The position numbers were made by a program, and so were the translations under genes. Positions 34,481-45,249 of a stretch of 64,000 bases of DNA are shown here, one piece after another. Origin of the DNA: Bryopsis sp. KO-2023 (lineage: Eukaryota > Chlorophyta > Ulvophyceae > Bryopsidales > Bryopsidaceae); NCBI GenBank assembly GCA_030272585.1, contig BSYQ01000009.1, positions 1,674,001-1,738,000 of the forward strand, given 5' to 3'. How positions within the stretch are numbered: position 1 is the stretch's first letter; each line of letters begins with the position of its first letter. Below the pieces are notes generated by a model. It was not told the origin of the DNA, ran no database searches, and saw nothing but the letters and a program-made list of their open reading frames with translations.

Positions 34481-36703
34481 TTGGAAAAGAGGGGTTGATG
34501 CCACAGCCCACAACAAAGGAGCATCAAGAGTTGCAGCTAAAAGCATTGGCTATGGAGTTCTATCAGAGAACACCCACTTTTATTTGTGGCAAGAATGCAA
34601 CTGCATGCCAAGAGAGATGATACTATCGCGGACATGGAGCGACGCGAGAGCAATTACAGTAAAATACATATGATGAAACTCAGACCACTAAGAGAGAAGT
34701 GCCTTGAGCCTCTCTCAAGACTAGTGGCGGGGTTGAAGAAAGGAATTGAGGACAGAGTTCCTCATGTGATAACAAGGAGAGAAGTGCCTTAGGGCCACTC
34801 TCAGAACTTGTGGTGCAGCCGCGGAGAAAAAAAAGGGGTTGAGCGAGAGATCCCCCTAATGAATGAGAAAGTGCTCAGGCTAGGCCGCCTGTACCGAGTT
34901 TCGAGGAGTTGAGACAAGCAAGAACGCACTAAGAACAAGCGAGCCTTGGGCCACTTGTAACGCAATTGAGGGGGCAGAAAGAGCCATAGGCCATTTGTCA
35001 CCAAGAAAAGGGAAGAGGGGATGGGTTCCCTCCCAATTCTGAACCAATTGCGAAGCTTAGGAAGAGCCATATGGGCCACCTAAGGTCAGTGCACGACTAG
35101 AACCTTGAGCCACCTGTAGAAGGTTTGAGGAGAGCCGACTCGACGGAGGGCCCCTCCAGATTTCAAGAATTATTGAATACCTCCAAAAAGCGGTCGAGCG
35201 TTTGCCGCCGCCTCTTGGAGAAACACCCATCAGACGTCAATGGCGCTTGGATAATATCCGCACACACTTTTGCGTCAAACGGGTAGCACCCGTAGGGGTT
35301 GAGAAAACTTCCCCCATGACTTAAGTGTAGGAAGATTGCAAAGGGAGTAGAGCTAACTGGAGCTTCTTCTGTAGGCAATATGGTGGTGTGAACTATATTG
35401 ATAAAATATATGGGATTTATCTTACATCCCGTGAGCTCTCAAGCCTGAACGAGCACACGTACGCCTTATTTATCGCTTTGACTGGCTGCAGCCTGCAGGC
35501 CATTAGCAGCAAAGTGAATGGTGGATCACCATTGGTGATGTCAGATTTTCCCAAGCTCAGTGAAGATGTTCAAGAATACAACACTGTGAATGCAACGATT
35601 GTGCTACAATCGATACGGAGAATGGAATTGGATTACCTTGGAAGAAGAACATGCAAGGCTTGCATGTTCCTGGAGGTTCAGAGGAATGGCGAGATCCACT
35701 GCCACTGAAGTGAAGATTCCTCACTGAAGAATCACAAAAAGCTTCTACTCAATCTCCCTGAGTATATTGCTTCCTTATCTCCGTTGCACAAGACGGCGGT
35801 GCAATGCCGTGAGTGTGGTTTGTTTCTGAACATTCCCTTCGATATTGATGATTGTTTATATCGTTGTGATCACTCGTGGCAACATTGATTGCCCCTCACT
35901 CAGTTTTGAATCCTATTGTTAGGCAAGGGACTGCCTAAAGCTGGTGGGGAGGGGGCTTTCAGCGGGTTTTTCAACACGAGTTCAATGTGGCAAGTGCATG
36001 GTTTGTTTTTGGGATATCAGCCTCAGGGCTGATGTCTTGAGCATCTGATGTTGAGTCTCACTTGGGACAGTGAGGCTTGATGACTGGAAAAAAGAACATA
36101 TGATTTTGAGTTCCACTTGGAACAGCGGGACTTGATGAATGGGGAACGAGAGAGTATGGAATGAAAGAAAAGGGAAGGAAAAGAGTGGGAGTGAATATTT
36201 TATGGATGCCCACAGAAGGCCGCAAAATTTCTGAAGGAAAAAAAATGCTATGGAAATTTTCAGACATCCATTTGGTGCCCCAATGAAGGGAGCACACGTA
36301 AAAAGATAAAGAAAACATGAGAGCACACCCTCTGGATATTATATTTTATTTTCAGGTGCCTCGTTGGTGGGAGCACATAATTCCAGAGAGGGAAGAGTAG
36401 TGGACTCAGTTGGTTAATTTTCTGGTGACCTTTGAGGGCAATGAAAACCAACTAGATGTTTCTATTGAAGTGCTGAGAATCGAATCAGTTCGTTGACATG
36501 AAACTTTATTCCAATTGATGTTTCAGTTGTCACGATCTTTGTTGGAAGTTAAAACATATTGTGGAGAACAACATGGTTCTCTGATCTATGCTTCTGGTGT
36601 GTCTGGAAGTAGCAAGAGGCTACCAAAATTCGACAGCATGTGGAACATGTTGTAATCAGCGTAAATTATGGAGACATCATCGCAGTCATTCTGGAGTGCG
36701 ATG

Positions 36704-36865
36704 GAAGTGCAGAAATTCTGGAGTATTGAAGTGCAAAAATTCTGGATTTTGGAAGTGCAGAAATTCTGGATTTTGGAAGTGCAGAAATTCTGGGGAATGG
36801 AAGTGCAGAAATTCTGGAGAAAGCTTGATGATGGAGACTGCATTGCAGAAATTCTGGAGTGCAAT
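36704..36865 (+). repeat. 24-bp tandem repeat in element B
   Basis: Copies of GAAGTGCAGAAATTCTGG spaced 24 bp in the core (36728, 36752, 36776), with looser copies on both sides. Confidence 0.85.
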
Positions 36866-37079
36866 CGAGGTGAAGAAACTTGCAGTTCGGGAAAGCAAAC
36901 AGCGGGACTCCATAAAAGCTTATGCGCTGTCGAATCAAGAGATCAGAAGCCAAGGAATTAAGGGAAGCTGGAATGTGACAAACTGGAGAGTCTCTAGTGG
37001 AGACAAATCAGGCTGCAGCATGGTGCAGCAGCAGCAATCCATGGGAGTCTCAAGTGATGATAAACGAGGTTGCGTTAGA

Positions 37080-37080
37080 T

Positions 37081-37110
<30 letters not shown>
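37080..37110 (+). repeat. CAG trinucleotide run
   Basis: About ten consecutive CAG units near the 3' end of element B's interior. Confidence 0.85.
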
Positions 37111-37111
<1 letters not shown>

Positions 37112-37656
37112 TCCAAATATTGCAAGAAGAGGAGCTCTGGAAACTCAAGAGCAAAGAGAGGATATTTCAGTGTGCGGAAGAGAGATTTGAAAGAAATAAA
37201 ATAAAAAAAGAATGCTGATTTTTCAAAAGATTATTCAGTGACTTGGAGGTGAATGAATGGTTCAAAGAAAGAGCATGATTAGTTGTCCTTTCACCTGGTT
37301 TGAGAAAAGATATATATGAGCAAAGGAAAACATTGGTGGAATACTTGATGGACAGAAGTATATTTCTGGAGTGATACAAGATGATTTTCTGAATGTTAAA
37401 GGATTTTCTTTTCAGCCAGATGTTTTTCATTTTCAGTTTCAGTTTGAAATAGAGAGATGATTTTCTCGATTTTATGGACAAAGCGAAAGAAAATATTATG
37501 CCAGTCTCGTACTCTTTTCGTGTTTGGACACTGAAAGATATTCTGATTTGGATTGTGAGATGCCTTATGGATTGTGATACTTTATGCAACGGGTTTTATT
37601 TGAGACATGCTCTCCACGGCAGTGTTGGAACTTACTGCCAACCTGGTGGGGAGGAA

Positions 37657-38286
37657 TGTAACGGTTGGTTATCGCAGCACTCGAGCTGGAACTACAAGAG
37701 TAGTTGCCATGCTTCCTGCAGCTGAAAAAGGGAAGGTTGCAAGAGTGCAACGTGTAGGAGCAGCGTGCGAGAGTGCGGCGTGTAGGAGTGCAGCGTGCAG
37801 CGGTGCAGCGTGCAGCGGTGGATGCAGCGTGCAGCGGTGGATGCAGCGTGCAGCAGTGCAGAGGTGCAGCGGTGTAGAGGTGCAGAGGTGCAGAGGTGCA
37901 GAGGTGCAGAGGTGCAGAGGTGCAGTAGTGCGACACCCTTGGAGTCACGACTACAACCAAGCTCGATGGAGTTTGATGGATGATGATGTGGCAGCCATCA
38001 AAGTCGAGTTGTCAATTGGACGTGTGAGTTCTCGTGGAATAGGGGCACGTTCACAGTTGAGGTGGCAAGGAGATGTGTGAATTCCTAGTGAATAGTGACA
38101 CGTCGACAGGAACAAGGGTTTGATGCGCTGTGACGCTAGGGTATAAGAGTGTGGAAGGAAAAGGTCGTTGTATCTTCTTTATAACTTTATTCTTGTAAGG
38201 AAGTTCTATCTAACGAGACGCTTGAGGAAGGCACTCGTCCTCCTCTAGGAGGGCGAGGGGACCTTGAAAAAAGTAGCCTCGTTTCA
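37657..38286 (+). repeat. 3' LTR of element B
   Basis: 630 bp, TG...CA, preceded by a purine-rich tract and followed by the duplication GTGTG. Confidence 0.92.
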
Positions 38287-38291
38287 GTGTG

Positions 38292-39261
38292 CGTCCAACA
38301 GCACATTCCCTTGTATACGATGCTTGTGCCCTGGAAAGGAACTTCACGACATCACTAAAACACACCCGTTGCGCCGAGAAAATGATATGAACATCATCAT
38401 CGATGAAGCAAAAGCTCTGATTGATGCAAATTGTATTGGAAAAGCGTTTAGCTTGACAAAACGTCACTCTGTTTGGCCTCTATCAATTTCACTGAGCGGT
38501 TTCCGAATGTGTGATGCATACGGGTTGTGGGTGCCGGAGCGCCAACATCAATCAGATATTGGGATTTCCGTGTATATGATTGACTGGACACGGACATACA
38601 TTGAAGAAAATTATCCAAACGAAGTCGACGATATCTTGATATCGTTGAATACGAGGCAAGTACACTTCAGCAAATACAAATCACCTTGATATATCCATAA
38701 ATTCGTATCCATGTACTAATTTGATTTTTTTTTTAACTTCAAGGCTCAGAAAAATTCCGGTATATCCTGGATTGACGCTTCCAAAAAGTTTCACAAATGA
38801 TAAGCTTTCTTCTTCAAAACGACGTCACTTGATGTGGGTGTTGCCGTACCTACTCTCCGGGCTCCTTCTTCCCTTGGAATCCGTCTTCATCGCGTACGCT
38901 CGATGGGAACATCAGCGAGACCTTTCTGAACACACAAGGGAAAGTATCAACAAATTGCAAATGCTCGGGACTGTTTGGCAAAACGAAGCGAAAAAAAAGT
39001 TTCCCTTTGGAAATTTCAACACAATAAAAATGCATGATATGACACACTACCAAGACATGATAACAGAATTTGGGGGAACATGGATTGAAGCCACTCCGTA
39101 CGAAAAACTTCATATTGAATATTGCAAAAAACCATGGAGGGCGAGCAATAAACAAGCACACAGCTATAAGAAACAAATGGTCAGAAAAACTGAAAGGTTT
39201 GAGGTTGCTTCAAGGATTCCCACCTCACAAACACCTTCCCGGGCCGGACGCAGGATAATTC
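38292..39261 (+). CDS. Plavaka-type transposase, middle part (rest of exon 3, start of exon 4)
   Basis: Continues the gene from 21982 in the same frame. Exon 3 ends at 38655 and exon 4 starts at 38744. The intron donor is GCAAGT, so this is a GC-AG intron; the only nearby GT donor would break frame. Visible motifs are a CIRCLCPG zinc-ribbon-like pair, IPVYPGLTLPKSF, MHDMTHYQDMITEFG and EKLHIEYCKKPWRASN. The last two correspond to the conserved KLH...HY...I and E.LHI...K..W..SN blocks of Plavaka transposases. The reading stops at the KDZ element boundary after 39261. Confidence 0.82.
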
Positions 39262-39299
39262 CAAGAGGGGTTAACGGGCGCCGTAGGCGCCCGTTAACC
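39262..39299 (+). repeat. left end of element K with near-terminal hairpin
   Basis: The terminal repeat overlaps a perfect 14-bp inverted repeat with a 3-base loop (39269-39282 and 39286-39299; arm GGTTAACGGGCGCC). Only the outer GGGTTAAC part is shared with the right end. Confidence 0.8.
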
Positions 39300-39844
39300 G
39301 CCGGAAAGCACGCCTCTCCGCGGGGTCAATACCCGTCGCAGATTGGTTTTGTTGCAGCAGTCGGGTGTTCTGGATACGTGCAACCCGTGTGGCGACTGAC
39401 TATTCTGGTTTCGTCCCATCATCTCCATCTATCTATATATATGCCTACATACGCCTCATCATCGTTAACCAACGAACCTGAACATCCTCCCAAAGTCTGT
39501 AGTTCCCGTACACACGTCCGTCCGCACGTCTATGCTTGGCGAGTTTGTGATGTTTCGATGTTCTGATGTTCCGTCAGTCCGTTTAGGTGCCGCCTCAGCA
39601 AGCCCCCGTTATCGCTAGAAGACATCATTCAACGGACTGACGGACGGACGGGCATGGAAACTGGCACCAACGCCGGTCGCACGCCAAGGTCCTAGACATG
39701 GGAGTTTCGATCCCCGTGGATACGTCCGTCCGTCACTCCGTTTAGGTGCAACCAAGGCGCCCGTTGTTCGCCAGAAAAGATTTGCCTCATTACATAGACT
39801 CATTCTAGACCTAAATTAGTTCCTATCCCATCCCGTGCGAAAAC
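39300..39844. other. element K left subterminal region
   Basis: No gene. It contains two related blocks with CCGTTTAGGTGC (about 39570 and 39735) and several CGTCCGTC motifs, probably subterminal sites. Confidence 0.5.
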
Positions 39845-41465
39845 TTGTTGATATCGCCGAGGACACCCACGTCCCCGTTCACCCGTGTGTACGCGTGCCC
39901 GCCCTCCACCACCCGTACCCGTACCCGTCCCAAACGTGTCCACTCCCTCACTAAACTCGTTGGAAACTCCAGGGAGACTCTCCTCCCCGTCCACCCGTCT
40001 GTACGCGTGCCCCCCTCCTCCCCCACCCGTACCCCAGACCTCTCCACTGCCTCCGTGCGAAAACTTGTTGATATCGCCGAGGACACCCACGTCCCCGTTC
40101 ACCCGTGTGCCCGCCCTCCACCACCCGTACCCGTTCCCTTCCCAAATGTGTCCACTCTTTCACTAAACTCGTTGGAAACTCCAGGGAGACTCTCCTCCCC
40201 GTTCCCCCGTCTGTATGCGTGCCCGCCCTCCACCACCCGTACCCGTACCCGCACCCTTCCCAAACGTGTCCACTCCCTCACTAAACTCGTTGGAAAGTCC
40301 AGGGAGACTCTCCTCCCCGTCCACCTGTCTGTACGCGTGCCCCCCTCCTCCCCCACCCGTACCCCAGACCTCTCCACTGCCTCCGTGCGAAAACTTGTTG
40401 ATATCGCCGAGGACACCCACGTCCCCGTTCACCCGTGTGCCCGCCCTCCACCACCCGTACCCGTACCCTTCCCAAATGTGTCCACTCTTTCACTAAACTC
40501 GTTGGAAACTCCAGGGAGACTCTCCTCCCCGTTCCCCCGTCTGTATGCGTGCCCGCCCTCCACCACCCGTACCTGTACCCGCACCCTTCCCAAACGTGTC
40601 CACTCCCTCACTAAACTCGTTGGAAAGTCCAGGGAGACTCTCCTCCCCGTCCACCCGTCTGTACGCGTGCCCCCCTCCTCCACCACCCGTACCCCAGACC
40701 TCTCCACTGCCTCCGTGCGAAAACTTGTTGATATCGCCGAGGACACCCACGTCCCCGTTCACCCGTGTGCCCGCCCTCCACCACCCGTACCCGTACCCTT
40801 CCCAAATGTGTCCACTCTTTCACTAAACTCGTTGGAAACTCCAGGGAGACTCTCCTCCCCGTTCCCCCGTCTGTATGCGTGCCCGCCCTCCACCACCCGT
40901 ACCTGTACCCGCACCCTTCCCAAACGTGTCCACTCCCTCACTAAACTCGTTGGAAAGTCCAGGGAGACTCTCCTCCCCGTCCACCCGTCTGTACGCGTGC
41001 CCCCCTCCTCCACCACCCGTACCCCAGACCTCTCCACTGCCTCCGTGCGAAAACTTGTTGATATCGCCGAGGACACCCACGTCCCCGTTCACCCGTGTGT
41101 ACGCGTGCCCGCCCTCCACCACCCGTACCCGTACCCGTCCCAAACGTGTCCACTCCCTCACTAAACTCGTTGGAAACTCCAGGGAGACTCTCCTCCCCGT
41201 CCACCCGTCTGTACGCGTGCCCCCCTCCTCCCCCACCCGTACCCCAGACCTCTCCACTGCCTCCGTGCGAAAACTTGTTGATATCGCCGAGGACACCCAC
41301 GTCCCCGTTCACCCGTGTGCCCGCCCTCCACCACCCGTACCCATACCCTTCCCAAACGTGTCCACTCCCTCACTAAACTCGTTGAAAACTTCAGGGAGAC
41401 TCTCCTCCCCGTTCACCCGTCTGTACGCGTGCCCGCCCTCCACCACCCGTACCCGTGTGCGAACG
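39845..41465 (+). repeat. higher-order tandem array of 110-bp submonomers (220/330-bp units)
   Basis: The landmark TTGTTGATATCGCCGAGG recurs at spacings 220, 330, 330, 330 and 220 bp, with internal 110-bp subunits around CACTAAACTCGTTGGAAA and CAGGGAGACTCTCCTCCCC. Because 330 is a multiple of three, long frames stay open on both strands (the longest is 439 codons, 39845-41164). They are low-complexity by-products, not likely genes. The array lies just upstream of the DUF3987-like gene. Confidence 0.9.
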
Positions 41466-41551
41466 TGTTCACTGGATATCCGTCAAAACTCTGTGATGTC
41501 GTCATGGCAGGTCGGCGGCTATGTATACGTATACGCGGTACAAACCGCGAG

Positions 41552-41558
41552 TATATAA
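41552..41558 (+). promoter_or_regulatory. TATA-like box of the DUF3987-like gene
   Basis: TATATAA 46 bp before the ATG at 41604 and just after the tandem array ends. Confidence 0.45.
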
Positions 41559-41603
41559 TGTGCGTCTATCACGGCCAGAAAGAAGAACCTATTTTTCTTT
41601 TCT

Positions 41604-44287
41604 ATGGACTCTCAAGCTCCCGGGACTAAAGCGCCCTTCATGGTCGAAAACCCTGTGTTTGAAGGCTTGGACGAAGACCTGGACGAAGGCCTCCCAGACG
41701 AACCAGGGTTATCCGTGCATGTCTCCCATGAAGCACCCGACCAGGACGGACAAGTACCGGACGAGGAGGTTGTTGTCGAGGAGGAAGAGAGGCAGCCTTC
41801 CGACAACGTTTTGAGTATGCCGGCTGAGGAGAGGGACGCACTACTGAAGACTATTTTCCCTGAGTGCCTTGCAAGCCGCTTAAACCATGACGACGTCATG
41901 GGGACCACGGGGGATGTTTTTGGTTTTTCGAATCGTATTCCTTCGTGGAAGCGACTTTCGGAGAATTTCAATCTCCGACAGACTCTCGTTATGCGGTTTT
42001 TATGCGGAGACTCGGAGGGTCTAGGTGAAGTCGATGCACGCGATGTTCTGGGACCGGTCCTTGGTGGGTTTCTTGTCCACGTTGCTGAGGATGTTGGATC
42101 AAACTGGCCGGCGATGGCGGGAAGTTTCTTCTCCATATCGTCTTTCGCATTAGGGCCTAACTTGACCGTCGTCCCATCACGTTCCGGTCCTCTGTCCACG
42201 TTTGAACTACCATCCTTGTGGTGGTCGTGGACCTTAGCTCCCTCTGGCAGCAATAAGTCGGGGGTGCACAAATTCTTCTCTCCTGTCTTGAGGATGCTAG
42301 AGGCATGGATGAATTCTGCCGCGTACGGGAAGGCATCAGGGTACCGTGTCGTTAGAGACGAGGAAACTACGGGGAAGAAGGCGAGAGTGGATGTGGCTAA
42401 CGATGCCCGTGAACGCTTCAAGTCCTCCATGAGGATCAGGTGAGTCTCTATTTTGTTTTCGTGTGGAAATGCTGTCCGTATTCGTGTACACTTGTATTTT
42501 TGCGTTTCGTCTGTTTCGTGGACTTTCGTATCCGTTGTACACTAATTATATCCGTTTCGTTCAGGTGCCTGTCTTCGCATACTACTTGGGAGTCCCTTGG
42601 GGAAGAGCTGATCTGTTCGTTCGAACATTCGGTTGTGGACTACAAGGATGAGATGTTCCACCGCCTGGAACTCATGCAGCGGGGGACAGAGGTTAGCGGA
42701 CTCCTTCAGTTGCGTGAGGGTGGGGGACTGGACCGGGGGACCGTCACAAATGGTTTATGGCGGGGTCTCGACTCGTCGTATTTCTGTCTCGTGAGTTTCT
42801 GCCAGCCCGAGAAGGCGATGGCCTTTTTGCGTGGGGAACTGGATAGCGGGCTCGGCAACAAGATTTCGGTGACGTGTATGGCTAGAACCAATATATCTGT
42901 CAGGTCTCTTGTCGATAGGGCGGCGGCGGCCGTAGTGGATGACGACTCCGACAAAAGTCGGTCATATTATTTGGTCGGGAACGGAGAAGACAAGAATGAT
43001 TCCGTCAACAAGATCGAAGAAACGTACGCGTCCGCATGCGAGTGGAGCGAATTTTTGAAGTCTGCTGACTGCGCGACCCATTCCGTTTACGCCAACAAAG
43101 AAGGAGGAGGAAAGCGGGAAGTCGTCCACGCCCACACTCTTGGAGTTGTGGTGAAGGATGATAAAAGGGACGGGTGGGAAAAAAGGGATCCGGGAAACGG
43201 GAAGCCATCTCTGACCGCCTCCCAACGGAGGGTACTTCGGATCTTTGCACAGATGTGGGGTTATACTCATACCCGTGGGAGCGTTGAAAGCATGAACGTA
43301 CACCCAAAGCGTTTGTGCCTGTCCCCTGAGGCCTTTCGTTTGTACTGCAAGAGTTTCGACTGGATTCTTCATGAGGTGGCCGTCGGAATGAACTCTGGGC
43401 ACGCAACCGAAGTCGGCGAGTTGAGTAAAGGCCAGGGGGCAATTCTTCAACTATCGCTTTTGATACACTGCATGGAGCACTGTATATCGAAACCGTGTGA
43501 CGATACCCCACCCGCAATCGTCTCCGAGGAAACTGTTCGAAAAGCCATATCATTCTGGCTGTTTGGGTTGCTCCAAAAACACTTGCTGTTTGGGAACCGA
43601 ACCCTTCTGGCAAAATTCGGCAAGCATTTGTTTCGGGATGGAGGTGGATCAAGGGGGACGGCGACGGCTTCGGGGACGGGGATTACAGGACTTTCGGTGC
43701 CTGTTTCGTCTCCAAACGAGGTGATGAAAGATCTCATTCTTCCAAACCATCTGGATGGCGTGTTCGATGCGTGCAAGTTTGCACAGAAATCGCGATTTGT
43801 CCGCGATAATTCAGTTCGTTTCAGGCAATCGACTACGGAAATGACCGTTCATTTTGGTACGTTGACGATTGGGGTCTTCATCGAGAGCGTGAAGAAACTT
43901 TTCAAGGCCACGACCAACGGTCGTCGTCTGTTTATGATGAAGGACATCCCAGTTCTTCCATTAAATTCCAAGTTCAAGATCGGGACGAAGTCGATTATAG
44001 TCTCTGATAGAAAGCCTGGCCAGTTTAATGTGTCGGACATCGTTTTTTTGTTGATCGTTTGCTCTGTCGGGCACGTCGGAATTCCGCGCTTGGGGGACCT
44101 TAGGGGTTGCGGTGCTGGCAAATTTACCTGGGAGAGTTTGAGGGTCGAGGACCAGTCTGATGAATTTTATAATAAGTTACGTATTAACTTGGGAATTACC
44201 CCGGGGGAATGGTTGGACGATGAAGGGTTTGCCGACGCATTCAGGGGGGAAGATAGAGTTGATTTGGGTGCAATAGGTAATTTGTAA
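41604..44287 (+). CDS. DUF3987-like P-loop protein of element K
   Basis: Two exons, 41604-42439 and 42565-44287, joined by a 125-bp GT-AG intron (AG|GTGAGT ... TTCAG|G), giving 852 residues. The N-terminus is acidic and probably disordered. Then come blocks resembling DUF3987: a Walker-A-like LAPSGSNKSG, the QP block SFCQPEKAMAFLRGEL followed by GLGNK, and a helical LQLSLLIHCMEH segment followed by VSEETVRKAISFW. In phages and bacterial mobile elements DUF3987 proteins are predicted ATPases, often beside primase or replication functions. Here it may power replication or target handling of K; that is inference. It is well spaced between the 110-bp array and the 186-bp array. A genuine homology search is needed because I matched motifs only by memory. 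It could instead be a divergent P-loop family. Confidence 0.6.
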
Positions 44288-44432
44288 TCGTGCGGTCTGG
44301 GGTGGCAGGCGAGTGAGTCGTGGGTTTCAGTTCGTGAGGGGTGCTGCAGGATGGCGTTTCGAATACCCAGGCTGGGGTATATTATGGGGACTGAGTTCGC
44401 TGTTGTTTTGTAACGGTTTCTGTTTAATTCGA

Positions 44433-45005
44433 AGTTTCGAAGAGGTTCGGTTTTGACACACAGTTACAATGAAAGTGCCGCTCTTCTGCCGCTGAGTTTA
44501 ATTTATGGAGATGCATTAAATTGCTTTATAACGGAAAACCAATCGCGCTTCACTGGTGGTCGTTGCCTCTTTGTGTGCCGCTGTCTGTGCCGCCAAAAAG
44601 AGGCGGCGGCACGGTGAGGTTCGGTTTTGACACTCAGTTGCATTGAAAGTGCCGCTGTCTGTGCCTCTTTCTGTGCCGCCAAAAAGAGGCGGCGGCACGG
44701 TGAGGTTCGGTTTTGACACACAGTTGGATTGAAAGTGCCGCTCTTTTGCCGCTGAGTTTAAATTGTATTAAACATTAAATATGCATTAAATTGTTTTATA
44801 ACGGAAAACCAATCGGGCTTCACTGGTGGTCGTTGCCTCTTTATGTGCCGCTGTCTGTGCCTCTTTCTGTGCCGCCAAAAAGGGGCGGCGGCACGGTGAG
44901 GTTCGGTTTTGACACTCAGTTGCATTGAAAGTGCCGCTCTTTTGCCGCTGAGTTTAATTTATGGAGATGCATTAAATTGTTTTCAACCGAAAACCAATTT
45001 TAAAC
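44433..45005 (+). repeat. 186-bp tandem array, first block
   Basis: About three partly truncated copies of the unit described at 49919-51174, around GTGAGGTTCGGTTTTGACAC and AAAGTGCCGCTCTTTTGCCG. Each contains a GCCGCC-AAAAAGA-GGCGGC stem-loop. It separates the DUF3987-like gene from the transposase gene. Confidence 0.88.
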
Positions 45006-45146
45006 CTTAAACGCCTTTAACGGTGACAGAACATCCCCCGAGTTGTGCAAGGAAATTACTGCAAAACCCAGCTTCCGCGGCCCTGTACGGTCGGCTTACA
45101 TGCCGTCCAAGGACCATTAGAATGGGCGGTACGGTACACTTGGTTC

Positions 45147-45157
45147 ATATATATATG
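45147..45157 (+). promoter_or_regulatory. TATA-like box of the KDZ transposase gene
   Basis: Alternating TATATATATA about 95 bp upstream of the ATG at 45250. Confidence 0.35.
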
Positions 45158-45249
45158 TTGTATCGAAGTACTTGTAAACAGTATCCTTTCAGTCCGTCCA
45201 GATCGTTGAGAGTTCCTATGAAAAACAAACAGTAGCCGTTTCAGGAATA

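Larger units (their letters stand above)
29877..37656 (+). other. interior of LTR element B, no recognisable genes
   Basis: 7.8 kb. Only short open frames without family resemblance. GC-richer to about 32.2 kb, A/T-richer later. It contains several simple and tandem repeats, listed separately, and is transcribed-element DNA only by position. Confidence 0.6.
21983..38286 (+). mobile_element. large LTR element B with a nested Ty3 element
   Basis: LTRs of about 638 and 630 bp. The 5' LTR is 21983-22598 plus 29855-29876, split by Ty3 element 2; the 3' LTR is 37657-38286. They start TG and end CA, and are flanked by the 5-bp duplication GTGTG (21978-21982 and 38287-38291). A primer-binding-site-like TTGGTTTCGGAGCG follows the 5' LTR at 29877, and a purine-rich GGTGGGGAGGA precedes the 3' LTR. 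The LTRs differ mainly in minisatellite copy number plus a few substitutions, so the insertion is young. The 7.8-kb interior (29877-37656) has no recognisable gag or pol, so it is best called a non-autonomous large derivative or a decayed element. It interrupts exon 3 of the Plavaka transposase. Confidence 0.9.

Noticed and set aside
39845-41558. Long frames of 439 and 227 codons (proline/threonine-rich) and matching minus-strand frames
   Set aside because: They are tandem-repeat shadows of a 330-bp period; several frames are open at once and none shows a domain.
41612-42430. 272-codon frame antisense to the DUF3987-like gene
   Set aside because: Exact shadow of the first exon, serine/proline-rich, no domain; the sense strand has the spliced 852-residue product.
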